This document shows, in pieces, positions 11,047-22,244 of a stretch of DNA of 64,000 nt. Each line of letters begins with the position of its first letter. Position 1 is the stretch's first letter. The notes below the pieces were generated by a model. That model was not told where the DNA came from, did no database searches, and saw only the letters and a list, made by a program, of their open reading frames with translations. The stretch lies in assembly GCA_012976225.1 (NCBI GenBank), contig JAAVVG010000011.1:124001-188000 (forward strand), written 5' to 3'. The position numbers and the translations under genes were made by a program. The stretch comes from Golubevia sp. BC0850 (lineage: Eukaryota; Basidiomycota; Exobasidiomycetes; Golubeviales; Golubeviaceae).

Positions 11047-13650
11047 TTAACCAGAGTCAGCCCCTTCCCCTCTCCCAAGTCTACTAGAGTTAAAACCAGA
11101 GAAAGTAGAGTGATTTTGAAGAGGAGAACTGAATGGTTCTTCATGTCTTTCCGGAGTTCCAGAAGGCGCAGGACTAAGAGCTGCGTTCAACAAGAGTTGA
11201 GCTTCGTCGAATCTGTTGTAGTTTGGTTCTGAATTTGAGAGACTGGAACTGGATGGATTCATGATTGCAGCTAATGAGGTGGAGCTGGGAACTCGAAGAT
11301 GATCATCTTCTTGATTAGAGGTAGTGGATGATGATCCGAGATTGAGAGGTTGAGGTTGAGGATTGGAAGCAGCAGCGGCAGCAGCGCTGAGATTTACTAA
11401 AGCTTCATGAGTATTTGAAGCAGAAAGAGTTGGAGTTTGAAAAGCTGAGGTCTGAATGGAAGCACTCGCTTGAACGGAGGCTCGTTCCACGGCAGCTCTG
11501 GAAAGGGGAATAGGGATGCAGCGAAAGGCAGATACACAGAGAGAGAGAAAGGTCAGTCAATATCTTAGGAACAAACGCTTTCAACAACTCTTATCCAAAA
11601 AAGATACTCACATCATCTCGTCTTCTCTTTGAGCCCGAGCGGCTGCGTTAGCCACTTCCGCCAAGGTAGAAGGAGTTGGGTTATTATGGATGAATTCGAA
11701 GACATCAGAGACTGGAACTGATGGATTGTTGAGATGAGGATATTGATACTGATGTCCAGAAGAAGCATTGGCCAAAATGCTAGCTGCATTGTTAATAGAA
11801 GCCGAGCGATGAGGTCTTGCACCCGATCCACCAAGATTGACATAAGAATCTCTAGTTTGATTGAAAGTAGATTGATCAAAAGAGCCTTGATTTGAAGTTT
11901 CAGATTCGTGTTGATCCAAATGAGTCCACTGAGCTTGATCTAGATCTGAAGGTTCTTGTTGAAGACGTTCACTTCCACTTCCTTCTGCCATCTCAATTTC
12001 AACATCTAATTCCATATCATTACTATTCTCATTTTCAGTATTCTCAGTTCCAGGTCCAAGACTGACATCATCTCCGTCATCTCCATTCTCTGATTGTTGA
12101 CCTTCTGATTCTTCTTTAACTTTCTCTACTTCTTCTTTCTTTTTCCTTCCTCTCTTTTTCCTTGGTTTCTGTTCCGAGTAGCCTTCTTGATGAGTTTCAG
12201 AATGTTTCGTCAGAGCTCCTTTTCTAGTGAATGATTTTGGGCAGACTGGACAGGTGTGAAGCTTTTGACCAAGATGCATTCGCTTATGTCTTGCAAGAGA
12301 AGACGAGTCGGCGAAAGCGGAATCGCATTTAGGATTTTCACAAATGAAAGGTTTCTCTCCGGTGTGAACTCTAGTGTGAACTGTCAAGGCTGAGCGCTGA
12401 TAGGTAAGAAAATTCAGAGAATGGGATGCCAGAAAAAAGCTATATGGTAAGAATGAAAGTCGCAAGGTGAACCTTCGTTGGCGACCCAAACTTTCTCCTC
12501 GACTCACCTGGATGAAATCCTTGGTACAACCAGGATGTTCACATTTAAAAGGTCTATCTCCAGTATGAACTCTCAAATGTCTCTGAAGATCCGATCTTCT
12601 ACTAAACCCTTTAGGACAAGAATCACAATGATAAATTTCCTCTACTTTCCCACTAGACTCAGCTTTACCTATACCAGCTTTAGCAGACCCCTCTACCTCC
12701 GAGGAGCTTCTAGATACGAAACTTGGTGTCTTGGCTCTATGAATTGCTTGTGAAGCTTTAGGTTTAGAAGGAGGAGCTGAAGATGCAGGATGAGGATTTG
12801 GCATGAATGTTTCAGAGGTAGGATCTTCTTCAGAAAGCGAAACATTTGAAGAACTTGAAGGAGTTGAGCTTGGATCTGAGTTGGTCTTGATTCTCTTACG
12901 TTTTGAAGAGAGTCTGACTGGTTCTGTTTCCTTTCTTTTCCCCTTAGATTTTGCATCTGAGCTTCCTTCACTGTCTCTTTTCTCTTGAGAATCAGCTTGC
13001 TTAGAAGTAGTACTGACTTGGGTCTTAGAATTGACATGGGAGAACGAAGCGAGATTCTCGGGTGAGGTTGAAGTCGACCCGGAAGCGCTCATAGGTGGAA
13101 GCATAGCATTTAGGCTTGAAGAGATTGCACTTTGTTGAGGTGGGACCCTCATAGACTGAGTGTTGGAAGAAGGAAGGTTCGTCTGGTCGGTCGAGATTGA
13201 ACCTGTCTTGCCACCTAAATTTTGATCCCCTCCATTGACTGCAGTACTAGTAGCAGCAGGACCCTCAAAATTGAAGAGTCGATTTGCTGCTTCTGCATAT
13301 CTATGTTCCTCAGCAGCAGAAGTGACCGGTACGAGATTAGTTGAAGATGCTAAACCAAAAGATGGATAGCTAGAGTCTTTCTCTTCCTCTCTGTTCTGGA
13401 TGTTCGGTTGTTCTCCTACTTCTCTAGCTTGATGATTCATTCCCATTCGAAAATGATCTTGAAAATTGCATTTAGAGGAAGAATTCGGAGGATTCAAGAT
13501 TGCTCTTGAAAGTGAATTACTACTGTCTTTAGGATTCATGTCCATTGTCTTGTCGTCGGATTGACTGCGATTTAATCTGTTGATGCTTTCAATTTCTTGT
13601 GAGAACCAAGAAGGAGAAGGGTAATTGGATTCTTCTACGAAGAGGTTCAT
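11047..13650 (-). CDS. C2H2 zinc-finger transcription factor, four fingers
   Basis: Exons 13650..12508, 12396..11612 and 11497..11047 give 792 residues; introns are 111 nt (phase 0) and 114 nt (phase 2). Four consecutive C2H2 fingers lie at about residues 338-448: YHCDSCPKGFSRRSDLQRHL, FKCEHPGC..., FICENPKCDSAFADSSSLARH and HTCPVCPKSFTRKGALTKH, linked by TGDRPF/TGEKPF-type linkers. Intron 1 falls inside finger 2, exactly between DFIQ and RSAL. A KKRGRKKK basic run after the fingers is a likely nuclear localisation signal, followed by an acidic stretch that could activate transcription. The rest is Ser/Asn-rich. I chose the ATG at 13650 because farther-upstream starts add hydrophobic sequence unlike the rest. 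It is a sequence-specific regulator; targets and orthologue are unknown. Confidence 0.88.
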
Positions 13651-14243
13651 GCGTGGAGGTGGTAAGGAAAGGGGTAGCAAGAGGGTCAGTTCGCAGAATG
13701 AGGATGCAGCATGGTAAACGGATGTTGTGGAAAGTACCATCACGATGCATATCGCAGGAGCCACAGAGAGGAAGCAGCTTAACTGAATAAGGATTGGAGA
13801 TCCAGCTACACAATACGTTCTACGCTCAGGCCATGCTAATCTTCAGGTTGGCCATCTCTCTCCCATCCACCACTCTTCTGCTCTTCTGGGACTTTCAACT
13901 CACCTGCTGCCAGTGATTCTATCTCTTTCAGACCCCCACTGAATTCCATCTGATGGCGTGGAAGCGCCAGGAAGAAGGGCACGATCCAGTCTTGAGGAAA
14001 TGGGGGGGGGGGGACTGTTTCAGCTTCGGCTTCAGCTCAAGGGCAAGAGTTTGAAGAGTGGCTCTCCTCCAAAGCTGGTACTTGAGTTCTAAAGATTCTC
14101 GAGTAGAAGGACTTGGATTTGGGATAGAAGTTGGAATGGTAAGGTGGAAGCAGGTCGAGGTGGTGGGAGCTCAACAAGGTATTATTGAAGCTCTCAACTT
14201 TCTTCTGTTGACCTATCACCTTCACCTTCTCCTATCCTGTTTA
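13651..14243. promoter_or_regulatory. Divergent promoter: zinc-finger gene (-) and Elp2-PPAT (+)
   Basis: A 593-nt gap between head-to-head start codons. It contains a G12 homopolymer at 14002..14013. No TATA box can be assigned with confidence, and short open frames here do not look coding. Confidence 0.55.
14002..14013. repeat. G12 homopolymer
   Basis: Twelve consecutive G residues in the divergent promoter, read directly. Such a tract is length-unstable in sequencing and replication, so the exact count is uncertain. Confidence 0.85.
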
Positions 14244-17200
14244 ATGAATTCCTCAACTGCTCAAGTTTCGACGATCTACAATTCAACTTCAGTCAATCGA
14301 AATTCTCATGTGGCAGATTGGACTTCAATTTGTGGGCAATCGATTTTAGCCTTTGCAAGTCATAAATCCATTTCAATCTGCAGGTTGAATCCTATTAACA
14401 ACCAATTTGAAGACGTTAAACTAATTCAAACTACATCTACAAAAGTCATCACCAGTTTAAAATTCATTGATAATCCACTTGATTCAATTCTACCAAGTTT
14501 AATTGTCGGTTCAGAAGATGGGAATGTCTTCATCTATCAACCTTCTATTTCCGATAACCGCAACTTAGAATGGAATCTGTTGTTAACCTTGGATAATCAA
14601 AATGCTCAGATTTCAGCTTTAGGTGTTATGAGACCTAGAACTAGGACTGGAACAACTTCCACTTCCACTTCCTTCATCTTGACTGGTTCTTCAGATGGTT
14701 TCATTAAACTTTGGTCTTTGAACCTAGATTCTTCAAAATCTGGTTTCGAACTTATTCAGACCATCAATTTGAAAGGTCCTTTGCCTTTGGATATCGCTGT
14801 CACTGCTCTACCTAAGAGTGGCAGAGAGGTTGAAGGTGGGGAGGAATATCTCATGGCTTTGGGTTTGACTGATAGGAGAATTCGAATCTTTGCTGGAGAA
14901 TTGGAAAATGGCAAGGTGAGTTCTAGAGATTACGAGGGGGAATTGAGAGAGAGAAGGCAGAAGGTAGTGGACCTAGAGCTCGAGAGCTTTCATGACTTCT
15001 ATCTGACTCTTGCCACTCTTCCTTCCCACTCTATCGAATTGTCTCTAAACTCTCTACGATGTCTCAGCTTAATTTCTCCCAGAAACTAATCCTAGAAGGT
15101 CATGAAGATTGGATTCGATCCTTGGATTTCTGTAACACTCTCCCATCCTCTTCTTCCTCTTCTCAAAACGCTCTAATGTTAGCTTCAGGATCTCAAGATA
15201 ACTCAATTCGATTATGGAAAATTCGAGAAATCTCATCTTCCTCTTCCTCTTCAGATTCGAATTCAACTTCAACTTCAATCCCAACCTCTCCAAATCCAGA
15301 AACGAAAGATGAATTCGACCTTCTAGCGTCCAGATTAGAAGGAGACATAGCTTCCAACCAAGGTGGAATCTCAAACAAAGCTCATCTTTTCAATACTTCA
15401 AAGAACAAGAAGACATGGGCAATCACTTTCGATGCTTTATTAATTGGTCATGAAGATAAGATCACAGGAGTTAGATGGCATCCTGTGGTTGGATCTGAAT
15501 CTGATTTAGACTCAGATTCTTCAAATGGGAATCATTCAAGTTGGCAACCTGCTGCTTTGTTAACTTCTTCAGGTGACAATTCTTTGATCCTTTGGTCTCC
15601 TTCTTCTCAAGATGGAAATGCAAATGCTAGTGGAAAAGGAGAAGGGAGATCCTATCTTCCAAACTTTTCTGAGAAATCAGCGGAATCTAATGGAGTTTGG
15701 TTACCAGAGATTCGGTTTGGTGAGGTTGGTGGAACTGGAACTTCAAGTTTGGGATATTATGGTGGATTGTTTTCTCCTTCTTCTACTTCTGAGGAAAAGA
15801 GACAAGATCCAACAGCCTCTCTGGTCTTTGCTCATGGTTGGGGAGGTGCAACTCATTTATGGTCAAGGATATCAAATAAATCAAAAGGAAAGGGTAAACC
15901 AAGTTTCAATCAAATCAATTCTTTGACTGGACATTTCATGGGAGTGAAAAGTTTAAGTTGGGAGAAAAATGGAAGATGGTTTTTAAGTGCTAGCAGAGAT
16001 AGAACTGTTAGACTTCATGGGATTCATAGGAGTGGAAAGGATCAAAATAGAAATAGCAAATGGTTGGAATTAGCAAGACCTCAAACTCATGGTTATGATT
16101 TCTCTTCGATTTGCTATTTGAGTCAAAATGGTTTGTCTTTCATTTCTGCTGCTGATGAAAAAGTGGTTCGGATTTTTGAAGCTCCTAGAAGTTTTCTAAA
16201 ATCAATGTCTAAGATTAGTGGGAGAAAAGTTTCGGCTGAGATTTCTTCTTCTAATGTTACTGGGATTTTGAAAGAGATAGAAAAACCTAAGAATTTAGTT
16301 CTAATTTTGAACGTACCTGATTTAGCTACTTTTTCAAACCCAGAAACTTTTGAAAATCAAGTCAAGGCAGCTGTGAATAGAGTCGGGGAGAAATTGACTC
16401 TTTTGATTTTATCTCCACTTTTCAATGGATTAGGAAAAGATGTTAAGGATGGAGAATGTAAATTATCTTTCAGGCAAATCGAAGATTTTTTAAAATACTT
16501 CTACTCAGAAAGTTTTGGAATTGCAGTTAAACTTGGAAGATTGATGTTAGACATTTCAGTTCTTTTACTTCCTTCTTCCACTGCAACTTCAGATACTTCT
16601 TCTTCCATTCTTTCCTCTCTCTCTTTAACCTCAACTTCACCTTCTGAAATTGAAATCGAGCTGATTTCATCTCCTGCCGACAAAGATTTACTTCTCTCAT
16701 TGATTCCAGACAAATTAAGAGATCAAATGAAGTTGATTTTCTCATCTCCTTCTTCTGCAACTATTCAACCTGAATCTAAAGATTCGGTGGATGGGAAAAG
16801 TAATGAAACTAAAGTTCCTTTTCCAAGACATGGTGGAATTGCTCTCGGTGGAACTTTTGATCATCTTCACGTTGGTCATAAGATTTTGTTGAGTATGAGT
16901 GCTTTGGTTGCTAAGGATAGGATTGTGGTTGGAGTTACTGGTGAGTTTGGAAGAAGGACTTGGAAAGGCGGTGTCTTTCGAAAAGATCGAAGCTGATCAT
17001 CCTCCCGACTGACGTCGCCCCTTCAGGTGAATCAATGTTAAGCAAGAAATCAAATGCTCATCTCTTGGAGCCGCTCTCAACACGACTCGCATCAGTTGAG
17101 AATTTCCTCACATTGTTTCTATTACCTTTCTCACCTTTAGAACAATCAATAGTAGAACTTCAAGATGTTTGTGGACCAGCTGGTTCTGAAGCTAATCTAG

Positions 17201-18570
17201 GAGCTGTTCTTCTAACTGAGGAAACAATTTCTGGAGGCGAAATGATTGCAGAAGAAAGATCTAAGAAAGGATTAAATCAATTGGAAAGGTATATGATTGG
17301 AGTTATTGGAAAAGATGGAGAAAGGAAAGTTAAAGGCAAAGATGCCAAAGAATTGGCAGCTGGGAAAGTTGGTAGTACTGCCATCAGAGAATGGTTGCGG
17401 AAAAAAATTGAGGATGAGGAGAGAAATGTAGGGGAGAAGTTGAGGGTGAATGAAGATGATGAGGAGGATGAAGATGATGAGAGAGCGGCTGCTGCTAGTG
17501 TTCCAGCTTTGGGATTGAGTAATAGAGCAGTTCATGATGGTGAGTTTCAGGATAGAGAGCTGTCTGCTTGATTGGCTATGAAGCTAATCAACAACTCATT
17601 TGTGGATTATTTTCCCTCTTCAGACAAAGCAACAGCAACTCCAACGTCGTCTTCCGTCGAAGCCGCTTCAAAACCCTCTTCCACTCCATCGCTTCCGCAC
17701 GAAGACATTCTCCACCTCTCGACTCTCTGGCCGGAACAAGACAAGCTTTACGGTCATGGCTATGAGCTCCTTTCAATCGCGTCATCTCCATCCTCAAGAT
17801 TCATCGCAACAACTTGCAAAGCTCAATCTGAAAAACATGCAGTCATTCGAATTTACGACTCTCGGAAAAGATGGGATCAAATCCAAGTTCTAGAGGGTCA
17901 TTCTCTTTCAATCACAAGGTGTAAATTCAGTCCTGATGGGAAATTCTTAATCTCTGGTAGTAGAGATCGAAGTTTCAGAATTTGGAAGATTGAAGAATCT
18001 CAAGAAAACGATCAAGTTCGATTTGAGTTGATTGCTATTGAGAAGATTCATAGTAGAATCATTTGGGACTTAACTTGGGATGATGAAGGACTCGTTTATG
18101 AAAATCAAGATGAAGAGAAGAATCATTTTGAGAACCATTGGTCTGGACTTTTCGCAACTGGTTCAAGGGATAAAACTGTCAAGATTTGGAAATTACTGAA
18201 AACTTCCGGAGAAGCTGAAGAAGGTACTAAACCTTTTGTTTTAAAAGCAAGTTTGAAACTTCAAGATTCAGTTACTTCAGTTGCTTTTGGTTTAAATCAA
18301 ACTTTAGCTGTTGGAATGGAAAATGGCGACGTTGCTATCTATCAACCGTCGAATCCTGAATTGAAGAGAGATGATGAATCGATTTTCAAGGAATGGAAAT
18401 TAATTAGTTTGTTGAAGACACATCATACTGAGACTGTCAGTCAGATGTCATTTAGACCTAGGAAATTGGAAAGGAGTGGAAATGGGAAGGATGAAGATGG
18501 TTGGGAGGATTTAATGTTATTGAGTGGTGGAATGGACGGTGCTGTCAGGTTGATTGGAATTCAGGCTTAG
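14244..18570 (+). CDS. ELP2: Elongator subunit Elp2 with an internal PPAT (phosphopantetheine adenylyltransferase) domain
   Basis: Exons 14244..14915, 15068..16940, 17027..17539 and 17624..18570 form one frame of 1334 residues. Residues 1-610 are the N-terminal Elp2 WD40 half: [63 protein letters not shown], ending in [18 protein letters not shown]. Residues about 630-980 are a eukaryote-type [24 protein letters not shown] (HxGH at H825-H828), [21 protein letters not shown], and GSTAIREWL near 964-971. After an acidic linker the chain returns to Elp2 with [12 protein letters not shown] (about 1006), [17 protein letters not shown] (about 1054) and further WD repeats. Elp2 is a two-propeller scaffold of the tRNA-modifying Elongator complex; PPAT makes dephospho-CoA. 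The PPAT sits between the propellers. One intron (16941..17026) lies inside the PPAT and another (17540..17623) at the return to Elp2, both phase 1, so separate genes are unlikely. Confidence 0.92.
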
Positions 18571-18991
18571 ATTTAGAGAATGGAAAATGATGTATTAGTT
18601 TTTGTTGACACTTGTAGAATATGATGCTCAATCTTTTGAGAGGGAGGGGAATCATCTCCACTCACCACAACCAACCATCCCTGACCCTTCGTTTCGTCTC
18701 TCAAGACGTTGTTACCACCATGTGAAGTCTGAGTCTATCTGCTTTGTTCAAATTATGTATTACACAGTTGAAGTTCTCCGAAGCCTGTGGAGATGACAAT
18801 TGTGTGAAGTAAACGGATCTCCACAGCCTCACCGGCGCCTGGAAGATCTTGGACCTGGATCCACCTCATCCTAAACTCGAGCATTGCTGACAACTCCCTT
18901 TCATTCTTTCCTTTAACATCAAGTGCTACTCTATTCTCAAGAACCAACTCCTCTAACTTCTCACTCTCTCGAGGCTCAAGCTTTATCCTCA
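18571..18991. other. Intergenic region between Elp2-PPAT and SKT5
   Basis: About 420 nt with the 3' UTR of the Elp2-PPAT gene and the upstream region of SKT5, both on the + strand. Just before the SKT5 start the + strand is pyrimidine-rich (CTCTAACTTCTCACTCTCTC), as in many fungal core promoters. Nothing else seen. Confidence 0.55.
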
Positions 18992-21942
18992 ATGTCAAAT
19001 CCCCCACAACTTCCCCCTTTGCCCTCTGGATTCGCTGGTTCATCGCCTTTTCCACCTCTTTACAATTCTCCAAATCCTAATTCAAATCCAGGCACACCGA
19101 ATAATTCAGTCATGAATGGACCAAGAAGGTCACAAGGTGCTCCTCCTCCCCTTCCACCTTTACCTGACGGTGCTCTAGCCAGAGAACAACAGCTAAGATC
19201 TTCAACTCCTTCCAATAACAATTCTCATCTAATGCCCAAACCGATTCCTCATAGACCTTTAGTTCAATCGATGCAAACAATGTCTCTGTCTCCAGGTCAA
19301 CTCATGAATCCACCACCTCCCAATCAGAATCCAGGTTGGAGAGCCTCAAGTCCAGTTCCACCTCCAGGTGCTTTCCCTACTTCAAATTCTTTCAGTTATT
19401 CTAATCATTCAAATTCACAAGACTCTACTTTACGTCCCAATTCAATGATGGACATGCCAACTAGACCTCTATCCGCTGCTTCATCCCATCACAACGTTCC
19501 AGACAATCACAGACCTCAATCTTACAACCCTCCTCCACCTCAATCTTATGGATTGCCCAATTCAAACTCTTTCAACGATTCAACTGCTTATTTGGCTCCA
19601 GCTACTGTGGCTCCAGGAGCTCGTAGAGCTTCTGGTCCAGTGGCCAACTTCTCAAATCACCCTCCTCCTCCAAATCATTCACAAACTATGGATTCTTACA
19701 ATCAAGTCGATGCTTCAGGGAAACCAGCTTTATGTGTTCCTCTACCTGATATGTCTACTTTGGCTGCCCTTAGGGAGAAAGCGATGGGCTCAAACGATGA
19801 GAACAAGAAGTTGGCTTGGGCGAAACAGGTTATCAAGTTTGTTGAGAGGAAACAGGAGAGGGAAGGGGGAGATGGAGCGAATGCCAAGATCAGCGATCCG
19901 AATCTAGTCAGATGGATCGATGAATCTATTGGAACTGTGAGTGTACTTGGAGAGAGGAATAGTAGAAGAGGGGCTCTGGTAATAGAATCGGCTTGATGAG
20001 TGTGCTGCGAGGGGAGCTCCACCCAAGCTCTCTATTCAAAATGTTTTGGCAAGAACAAGTAGCTTTTTGAATACGAGGGCTGATTCTTAGCCCTGTTCTC
20101 CCTCCCTCAGATCGATCGTCGAGGCAACCTGTCACCTCCCGATCCAGTAGCCCTTTACCTTCGAGGAGATCTCACAGCCTCAGGAGCTTTCCCCTCTTAC
20201 TTCAAAAAGGATCTCAAATCTGCATTCAACGACTTTGAACTTTCAGCTCGTATGGGTCACTCTGCTTCTTGGTTTAGAATCGGAAGAGATTACGAAGTCT
20301 TAGGAGATTCAGCTAGAGCAAGAGATGCCTATGAGAGAGGTAGAACTAGGGGAGACGTGGGTTGTCTTTACAGAATGGGAATGGCTAATCTTCTAGGTCA
20401 ATTGGAATTGCCAGCAACTCATGGAATTGCTATTCCTCTTCTCAAAGAAGCTGCTGATAGAGCTGATCAAGATACTCCTCAACCTGCTTACATTTATGGC
20501 ATGCTCTTAGCTGGAGAATTCTCTCATGTTTCGGTTGGGAAAGAACTTTTGGTGCCATCTCCTGATCCTGCTAATCCTAATAGACCTCAAACTTTGGAAA
20601 TGGAAGCTAGAAGAAGGATCGAAAGAGCTGCTTACTTCAATTTCGCTCCAGCTCAATATAAATGCGGTTGGCTCTATGAATACGCTCAACTCGGATGTGC
20701 TTTCGAACCCTTATTGAGTGTGCAGTATTACACTCTAGCTAGGTGAGTAGACTTCACAACAAGGGGTGATGAGAAGCGCCAAGATCCCAAGCTTTTCAGC
20801 CATTCCTCCTTCAAGGTGACTAAGTCTGACATTTGCTTTGCCTTTCATTCATTTCCCTTTTTTCCTTCAGTGAGGGAGGAGAGATCGAAGCTGATATGGC
20901 TCTGTCCAAATGGTTCTTGTGTGGAGCTGAAGGTTTCTTTGAGAAGAATGAGGACATCGCCTTCACCTTCGCCGACAAGGCTGCAAGAAAGAGTCTACCG
21001 ACGGCAGAGTTCGCTTTGGCTTACTACCATGAGGTCGGAGTGGGAGTAGGGAAGGACATTGAGAGAGCGAAGAAGTGGTATCAGAAGGTGAGTATCATGA
21101 ATTCTGGGCATTCCCATCTTCTGAAAGAGCGACGAGTTGGACCATCTGCTGAAATCTGCTCTCTTCACTTTGGCTTTCATCTCCCATAGGCAGCAGCTCA
21201 CGGAAACGAAGATGCGGTAGAAAGGCTGAAAGCTCTCCAAGGAGCCGCTCCTTCTACTCTGTCTCGAACGGAGCACGAAGCACATGTCGACACTCAACTG
21301 GTTCGTAAGCGAACCCAGGCTCGACTGTTATCCGAGAAGGAAGGTCGATCTCAAGCAGCTGGACGTGCTTCGAAGCCAGGACAAGCTGGTCCATCTGCTG
21401 CGACCAATGATCTTTCCAGAAAGAAGACTATGAAGATGGTTCAAGACGTTGCTGATAGGAACAATGGGAGAAATAGAAGGAATCAAAATCAAACAGAAGG
21501 ATCCAGACCTTCAGCTCAGCCTGTGAATCAAGGTTCGAATCCAGCTGATAGAAGGAAAGCAAATCAATCTCAAGGTCCTGCTCTTACTTCAAATGGAAAA
21601 GGTAGAACTTCAATGCCTCACTCTTCCTCTCAGAACTCAATTCAAAACCCAAATCAATCTTCAAAGTATGGCTCTTCCTATTCGTTGGTCGATGGTCCAG
21701 TCTCAACTTCAGGTTCGAATCGACCTTCTCAAGCTCCAGCTTCAGCCCCAGGTGGAATGTCTACTCCCCCGAATCAAATTCCTCCTTTCAAGCACCAGTA
21801 TTCGTCGAATTCAAATGCTTCTTCTCAGCCTTCTTCATTGGAAGTCAAACCTCAACCTCAAGGTCAAGTCTTCGAAACGTTCGGTGAGATGGGTTTCTCT
21901 AGTTCAAAAGTTCAGAAGGATAAGGATTGTTTAATCATGTAA
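18992..21942 (+). CDS. SKT5: Chitin synthase activator, Sel1-repeat protein of the Skt5/Chs4 family
   Basis: Exons 18992..19936, 20111..20742, 20871..21087 and 21190..21942; 848 residues. The N-terminal third is Pro/Ser/Asn-rich and disordered. Sel1-like helical repeats follow (about 325-620): ALYLRGDLTASGAFPSYF, SAFNDFELSARMGHSASWFR, ARDAYERGRTRGDVGCLYRM, PAYIYGMLLAGEF, APAQYKCGWLYEYAQLGC, AEFALAYYHEVGVGVGKD and KKWYQKAAAHGNEDAVERL. This order is typical of Skt5/Chs4, which tethers and activates chitin synthase at the bud neck or septum. The C-terminus ends in C-L-I-M, a CaaX prenylation box that would anchor the protein to the membrane, as known for yeast Skt5. The start at 18992 is the first in-frame ATG of the exon. 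Identity is secure. Confidence 0.94.
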
Positions 21943-22244
21943 ATATGAGATTCAAATGATGTGTTTTTGGGCATTTTTGCTTGTAATGTTGATACCCCTC
22001 ATCTCAATTGACAAATTTGAGCAGAACGCCGTCAAAGACTCTCACTGCGAACATCTGAACAATCTTAGTACGACGCGATCGAATTATTAGAGCCTTCCTT
22101 CCGGAGTTGACGTTTCGAGGCAGCATGCTGGCAACAAGAAAGGGGAGAACGGAATGAAAGGCGAGATGACATGAGAAATGGATAAAGAACAACGATACAA
22201 ATACAAATGCGATGCAGAGAATAAACAAGATTTAACAATAGGAC
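21943..22244. other. Convergent 3' region between SKT5 and EXO1
   Basis: 302 nt between two stop codons facing each other. No gene, repeat or structured RNA recognised. Confidence 0.55.

Noticed and set aside
13651-13764. Longer N-terminus for the zinc-finger protein (hydrophobic leader)
   Set aside because: The upstream in-frame extension starts at a non-ATG codon or adds a hydrophobic stretch unlike a nuclear factor; the ATG at 13650 gives a typical start.
16283-17571. PPAT as an independent gene nested inside or next to ELP2
   Set aside because: The same frame runs from Elp2 sequence into PPAT and back to the conserved Elp2 segment VPALGLSN before any stop, and the introns inside keep phase. 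No stop or promoter-like break separates the parts.
17572-18570. A separate WD40 gene starting at [10 protein letters not shown]
   Set aside because: That start lies inside an intron with a good AG acceptor at 17623. The protein from 17624 on is the second half of Elp2 and joins in frame to the preceding exon.
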